In this document: piece by piece, positions 33,667 to 36,960 of the stretch
Layout: each line of letters opens with the position of its first letter
Numbering within the stretch: position 1 is the stretch's first letter
Origin: Acidobacteriota bacterium
GTDB lineage: Bacteria > Acidobacteriota > Vicinamibacteria > Vicinamibacterales > 2-12-FULL-66-21
Assembly: GCA_003223835.1 (NCBI GenBank)
Contig: QHWR01000067.1
Coordinates: 1 to 36,960 of the forward strand
Length of the DNA stretch: 36,960 nucleotides
Direction: 5' to 3'
The notes under the pieces: generated by a model
The model's database searches: none
Told to the model about the DNA's origin: nothing
Seen by the model: only the letters and a program-made list of their open reading frames with translations
Position numbers and translations under genes: made by a program

Positions 33667-34521
33667 TCAGCTTCGCATCACGGATTCCAACGTCAGGATG
33701 GCGACTTCAGGCGGGCAGTTGATGCGGATCGGGACGTACACCGTTCCGACCCCGCGGCTCACGAAAATCGTCGTGCCCTGACGCTGTTCGAGCCCGGCGA
33801 TGACGGGGAACTCGCGCGCCGCGATGGGGCCGATGCCAGGCAGGACGATCTGTCCGCCGTGCGTATGGCCGCTGAGCACGGCCGGGATGGCGAGCTGTGT
33901 GGCTTCGCTCAGTCGTTTGGGCGTGTGCGCGAGCAGGACCGCGTGCGGCACGGACCCGTGCGCGAGGCGCGCGATGTCGATGGGGCGCCGCGTCCAGTAG
34001 CGGATCCCGATGAAGTCCATCGCTTCGCCGCGGATCGTGAGCCGCGTCCGCGCGTCTTTCAGCACGGCGACGCCGTTGGCCGCGAGCGCGGCCGGCATTT
34101 CGCGGTCGTCGTCGTGATTGCCCAGGATGGCGAGGACGCCGTGCGGCGCCGCGAGGGGCGCGAGCGCGTCGGCCGCCGGCTGGACGTACTGCCGATCGCC
34201 CCACGTCACGTAATCGCCGCCGAGCACGATGAGATCGGGGCGCTCGGCCATCAGCATGCTGACGGCCGCCGCGACCATCGCGTGCGACACCGTCTGGCTG
34301 CGGTGCAGATCCGTGATGAAGCCGATCCGGAGACCTTCGAGCGCGGGCGGCAGACCGGAGATCGGAAATCTCTGCCGAGTGAGCCCGAGGTCGTGGCGCT
34401 CGTACAGGAATCCGTGAACGGATGCGCCGGTCAGCGTGCCGAGGCCGACGCCCGCGAGGCCCTTCAGGATGCCGCGACGCGACAGGAGAGCAGCACCGGA
34501 CTGCGCGGGCATCCACTCCAT
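33667..34521 (-). CDS. Tat-exported metallophosphoesterase (YkuE-like)
   Basis: The 284-residue calcineurin-like phosphoesterase has a twin-arginine signal (SRRGILKGLAG, residues 14-24). The metal-site residues are complete: D71 and H73 (DLHRS), D103 (GGDYV), GNHDD (135-139), H199 and GHTHGG with H219/H221. Members of this group act on phosphodiesters or phosphomonoesters outside the cytoplasm, and YkuE-like proteins are associated with the cell wall. ATG 34521 is the first start; ATG at residue 4 is also possible. It is divergent from tyrS, with only 34 nt between the starts, so its promoter probably lies within tyrS. Confidence 0.92.
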   Translation of the reverse strand: MEWMPAQSGAALLSRRGILKGLAGVGLGTLTGASVHGFLYERHDLGLTRQRFPISGLPPALEGLRIGFITDLHRSQTVSHAMVAAAVSMLMAERPDLIVLGGDYVTWGDRQYVQPAADALAPLAAPHGVLAILGNHDDDREMPAALAANGVAVLKDARTRLTIRGEAMDFIGIRYWTRRPIDIARLAHGSVPHAVLLAHTPKRLSEATQLAIPAVLSGHTHGGQIVLPGIGPIAAREFPVIAGLEQRQGTTIFVSRGVGTVYVPIRINCPPEVAILTLESVMRS

Positions 34522-34540
34522 GTTACCGCGAGGCTCACGG

Positions 34541-34546
34541 TATAGT
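34541..34546 (+). promoter_or_regulatory. -10-like TATAGT close to the tyrS start
   Basis: TATAGT ends 9 nt before the tyrS ATG at 34556, the same spacing as TACAAT before purN. There is no Shine-Dalgarno. This suggests a nearly leaderless tyrS mRNA; a T-box leader, common for aminoacyl-tRNA synthetase genes in Firmicutes, cannot fit. No convincing -35 is seen. Confidence 0.4.
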
Positions 34547-34555
34547 TACGATCGC

Positions 34556-35827
34556 ATGGACCTCTTTCGCGAGTTCGAGTGGCGCGGACTGGTGTACGAC
34601 GCCACCGACGGCGTGCGCGACGCGCTCGCGACCGAATCGATCACCGCGTACATCGGCTTCGATCCCACCGCGCCGAGCCTGCACGTTGGATCTCTGCTCA
34701 CCGTCATGGGGCTCGCGCGTCTGCAGCGCTTCGGGCACTCGCCGATCGCGATCGTCGGCGGCGGCACCGGCATGATCGGCGATCCGAGCGGCAAGTCGCA
34801 GGAGCGCGTGCTGCTCTCGCGCGAACAGGTGGACGCGAACGTCGCGGGCATCCGCGGTCAGCTCGAACGCTTCCTCGAGTTCGGCTCGGGCCCGAACGCC
34901 GCGCGTATCGTCGACAACGCCGACTGGCTCGGCGCGGTCGACGTGCTGTCCTTCCTGCGCGACGTCGGAAAGCACTTCACCGTGAACTACATGCTGCAGA
35001 AGGAATCGGTGAACCGGCGGCTCGAGAGCGAAGAGGGGATCTCGTACACCGAATTCAGCTACCTCGTGCTGCAGGCGTACGATTACCTGCAGCTGTTCGA
35101 TCGCTACGGCTGCACGCTGCAGATGGGCGGCAGCGATCAGTGGGGCAACATCACGGCTGGCGTCGAACTGATCCGGAAGTTGCGCAGCCGCAAGGCGCAC
35201 GGCCTCGTGTGGCCGCTGCTGCAGACGGCGTCCGGCGTGAAGTTCGGAAAAACCGAAACGGGCACGGTGTGGCTGGATCCGCGGCTCACGTCACCGTTCC
35301 AGTTCTACCAGTTCTGGCTGAACACGGACGATGGCGACGCGATCCGCTGCCTGAAGTCGTTCACGTTCCGCAGCCGGGACGAAATTGACGCCCTGGCCCG
35401 CGCGACGGCCGAAGCGGCCGAGCGCCGAGAGGCGCAGCGCACGCTCGCGCGCGACGTGACGGCGCTCGTGCACGGGCGGGACCAGGTCGAGCGCGCCGAG
35501 CGCGCCGCCGCGGTGCTCTTCGGCGACAGCATCGGGAACGCCAACGTCGACGATGTGCTGATGGTATTGGCCGACTCGCCGTCAACGGAGCTGACGCTGC
35601 CCGCCGGCGGCATGGCGCTCGTCGAGATGCTGGCGGCCGTCAAGCTCGCGCCGAGCAAAGCGGAAGCGACGCGCCTCGTGAAGAGCGGCGGCGTGTACGT
35701 GAACAACGTCCGCGCGACCGACGAGCGCGCCCGGCTGACCGACGCCGACGCCATCGGCGGTCAGGTCATCGTCCTGCGCAAAGGGCGCAAGGACCAGCAC
35801 CTCGTCAGGGTGCGGCGCGCCGGCTGA
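34556..35827 (+). CDS. tyrS: Tyrosyl-tRNA synthetase
   Basis: The enzyme charges tRNA-Tyr. The 423-residue protein has the class I HIGH-type motif LHVGS (43-46) after GFDPTAPS, the tyrosine site GGSDQWGNITAG and the KMSKS-type motif KFGKT. It ends with an S4 RNA-binding domain (SKAEATRLVKSGGVYVNN). HVGS and KFGKTE are normal variants for bacterial TyrRS. ATG 34556 gives the standard N-terminus; the frame is open further upstream but runs antisense to the phosphoesterase. The last 23 nt overlap the convergent glycosyltransferase gene. Confidence 0.97.
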   Translation: MDLFREFEWRGLVYDATDGVRDALATESITAYIGFDPTAPSLHVGSLLTVMGLARLQRFGHSPIAIVGGGTGMIGDPSGKSQERVLLSREQVDANVAGIRGQLERFLEFGSGPNAARIVDNADWLGAVDVLSFLRDVGKHFTVNYMLQKESVNRRLESEEGISYTEFSYLVLQAYDYLQLFDRYGCTLQMGGSDQWGNITAGVELIRKLRSRKAHGLVWPLLQTASGVKFGKTETGTVWLDPRLTSPFQFYQFWLNTDDGDAIRCLKSFTFRSRDEIDALARATAEAAERREAQRTLARDVTALVHGRDQVERAERAAAVLFGDSIGNANVDDVLMVLADSPSTELTLPAGGMALVEMLAAVKLAPSKAEATRLVKSGGVYVNNVRATDERARLTDADAIGGQVIVLRKGRKDQHLVRVRRAG

Positions 35828-36527
35828 CGCGGGATTCCGTCAGGCGGCATTTCAGCAGCATGTAGACGGCGTCGACGCCGTCAATCCACCGCAGCTTCTT
35901 GCCCTCATCCTGCCGCCGTGGCTGGTAGGAAATCGGAACCTCCACGATGCGACGGCCCGCGAGCAGCAGCTTGGCCGTCAGCTCGGGCTCGATGTCGAAG
36001 CCGACGGCGCGCAGGCGGATTCCGTCGAGCGCCTCCCGCCGCATCACCTTGTAGGCGGTCTCCATGTCGGTGAGGCGCGCTCCAAAAAGCAGGTTCGTGA
36101 GCATCGTGAGTGCGCGATTCGCGAGACGCGTCCGGCGAGGCACGCGGCCCGATCGCGTGAGAAAACGGGAGCCGTACACGACGTCGGCACGGCCGTCGAC
36201 CAGCGGCGCGAGCAGGCGCGTGTATTCGTTCGGGTCGAGCTCGAGATCCGCGTCCTGCACGAGGAGGACGTCGCCGTCGGCGAACGCAAGCCCGAGGCGG
36301 ACGGCGGCCCCTTTGCCGAGATTGATCGGGCTGTGATGGACGTGAACCGGCAGACCAGGGGGCCACGCGCGCTCGTCGATGATGCGGCGCGTGCCATCGG
36401 TCGACCCGTCGTTGGCGATCACGATTTCCTTCTGGATGCCCGCCAGATCGACTGCCGCCACGCGCGAGATCACCTCGTCGATCGTCTGTTCTTCGTTGTA
36501 AACGGGTATGATGATCGACAGTCGCAT
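35805..36527 (-). CDS. GT2-family glycosyltransferase (DPM1-like)
   Basis: The 240-residue GT-A enzyme begins LSIIIPVYNEEQTIDEVI and carries NDGSTDGT, INLGKGAAVRLG and the metal-binding QDADLELDP. It resembles the dolichol-phosphate mannose synthase group that loads a sugar onto polyprenyl phosphate on the cytoplasmic face. It has no transmembrane helices, so it is a soluble or peripheral type. ATG 36527 is the first codon of the fold. Such enzymes feed GT-C transferases, which would fit the two polytopic proteins in this window, though the link is only by proximity. Confidence 0.92.
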   Translation of the reverse strand: MRLSIIIPVYNEEQTIDEVISRVAAVDLAGIQKEIVIANDGSTDGTRRIIDERAWPPGLPVHVHHSPINLGKGAAVRLGLAFADGDVLLVQDADLELDPNEYTRLLAPLVDGRADVVYGSRFLTRSGRVPRRTRLANRALTMLTNLLFGARLTDMETAYKVMRREALDGIRLRAVGFDIEPELTAKLLLAGRRIVEVPISYQPRRQDEGKKLRWIDGVDAVYMLLKCRLTESRVSRRAAP

Positions 36528-36547
36528 GCGGCGCGGCCACTATATGG

Positions 36548-36649
36548 GAATTGGTGAATTGGCGGGTTCGTGAGTTGGTGAATTGAGGCCTGGCTCAAAT
36601 TGACCAACTCACCAATTCCCCAACTCATCAATTCACCAACTCACCAATC
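36548..36649. repeat. Octamer tandem array with inverted counterpart
   Basis: Five units of period 8 (GAATTGGT, GAATTGGC, GGGTTCGT, GAGTTGGT, GAATTGAG) fill 36548-36587. After a 14-nt loop, about six complementary units (CCAACTCA / CCAATTCC type) fill 36602-36649. The whole can form a long imperfect hairpin between the GT2 gene and the rRNA promoter region. It fills the first part of a 433-base stretch without a protein gene. Confidence 0.8.
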
Positions 36650-36667
36650 TCGACTGCTCCCCTGGGG

Positions 36668-36696
36668 TTGACAGCCCGGGCGACGACCCGTATATT
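36668..36696 (+). promoter_or_regulatory. Strong promoter P1 (rRNA region)
   Basis: A perfect TTGACA (36668-36673), a 17-nt spacer and TATATT (36691-36696; one mismatch) form a near-consensus sigma-70 promoter. Transcription would start near 36703 and meet a terminator about 65 nt later. Confidence 0.8.
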
Positions 36697-36702
36697 GAAT
36701 GA

Positions 36703-36768
36703 CGTTCGAAGCGTGACCCGGTGCGGCGCACCGGACGATGCTCCGAGGAATTTTCCGGAGCGTTTTTT
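36703..36768 (+). ncRNA. Candidate ~65-nt terminated transcript from P1
   Basis: Between promoter P1 and the terminator the RNA contains a perfect 7-bp hairpin (CCGGTGC 36718-36724 / GCACCGG 36728-36734) and then the terminator stem. There is no open frame of use. It may be a small RNA or an attenuated leader of the rRNA operon; the sequence alone does not decide. Confidence 0.4.
36740..36768 (+). terminator. Intrinsic terminator between two tandem promoters
   Basis: GCTCCG (36740-36745) pairs with CGGAGC (36756-36761), with inner A-T and G-T pairs around AATT, and is followed by G and six T (36763-36768). It stands about 65 nt after P1 and about 90 nt before P2. Confidence 0.75.
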
Positions 36769-36856
36769 GTCGAGCGCCTGCCTTCAGTAGCACCTCTTCT
36801 TTCCGATCTCGGTCATCCCCGACGCGTGACGGCTCGGCGGTTATCGGCGGAAGGGG

Positions 36857-36885
36857 TTGACAGAAATGGAACTGACTAGTAATAT
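36857..36885 (+). promoter_or_regulatory. Strong promoter P2 of a probable rRNA operon
   Basis: A perfect TTGACA (36857-36862), a 17-nt spacer and TAATAT (36880-36885) form a near-consensus promoter. The 75 nt that follow contain a leader ending in a sequence typical of the region upstream of 16S rRNA. Confidence 0.85.
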
Positions 36886-36960
36886 TGGAAGGTTCCCCCG
36901 AAGACGGTCGGTCGACGAGGGAACGCCTCCGGTTCTTTGAAAACTAGATAGAACGTGCAA
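36886..36960 (+). other. Probable 16S rRNA leader
   Basis: The leader carries GTTCTTTGAAAACTAGATAG (36932-36951), a boxA-like antitermination sequence (TTCTTTGAAAA) commonly seen just before bacterial 16S genes. The 16S 5' end itself is not in the window, so the identity rests on this motif and promoter strength. Confidence 0.6.

Noticed and set aside
34522-34555. T-box leader for tyrS
   Set aside because: Only 34 nt separate the two divergent start codons, too short for a T-box.
36703-36768. tRNA or 6S RNA in the rRNA upstream region
   Set aside because: It is too short for 6S and there is no cloverleaf; the only structures are two simple hairpins, one being a terminator.

Overview
The window is GC-rich chromosomal DNA with dense, tightly spaced and often 4-nt-overlapping genes, frequent GTG/TTG starts and several families of short intergenic repeats. 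The housekeeping proteins, the repeat style and the layout fit an Acidobacteriota chromosome, perhaps of the Vicinamibacteria type. That assignment is a judgement from gene content, not a phylogeny.

Layout. (1) 1-166: C-terminal tail of a Fis-type helix-turn-helix protein. (2) 178-886, minus: a vapBC-like toxin-antitoxin pair with a perfect palindromic operator and a frameshifted PIN toxin. (3) 914-9440, minus: a probable eight-gene operon of STAS anti-anti-sigma factor, UbiA-family prenyl-phosphate phosphoribosyltransferase, DUF362 protein, coiled-coil protein and four GT4 glycosyltransferases arranged A-B-B'-A'. It looks like a glycan or glycolipid assembly operon. (4) 9639-14262, minus: a small basic protein, then an RND inner-membrane pump and its lipoprotein adaptor. 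(5) 14468-15085, minus: a zinc-ribbon protein and ribosomal protein bS21. (6) 15293-33663, plus: a large purine cluster (purD, purE, purB, purS, purQ, purL, purF, purM, purN). Interleaved are two large polytopic membrane proteins, the tRNA methylthiotransferase mtaB, an M16 peptidase, a secreted HEAT-repeat protein and, on the minus strand, rlmN. (7) 33667-36527: a Tat-exported metallophosphoesterase, tyrS and a GT2 glycosyltransferase. (8) 36528-36960: no protein gene; an inverted octamer-repeat array, a strong promoter followed by an intrinsic terminator, and a second strong promoter with a leader that looks like the start of an rRNA operon whose 16S gene lies just outside.

The purine genes here cover PRPP to phosphoribosylamine (PurF), GAR (PurD), FGAR (PurN), FGAM (PurSQL), AIR (PurM) and CAIR (PurE), plus the PurB lyase steps. 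purC, purH and purK are not in the window. purF is interrupted by a frameshift with an apparent small deletion exactly at the glutaminase/phosphoribosyltransferase junction, the most consequential anomaly here.

Other notable points: several repeat families (periods 7, 8, 9 and 10 nt, plus REP-like hairpin pairs), some of which now encode the C-terminal tails of glycosyltransferases; and a candidate ~65-nt terminated transcript ahead of the rRNA promoter.
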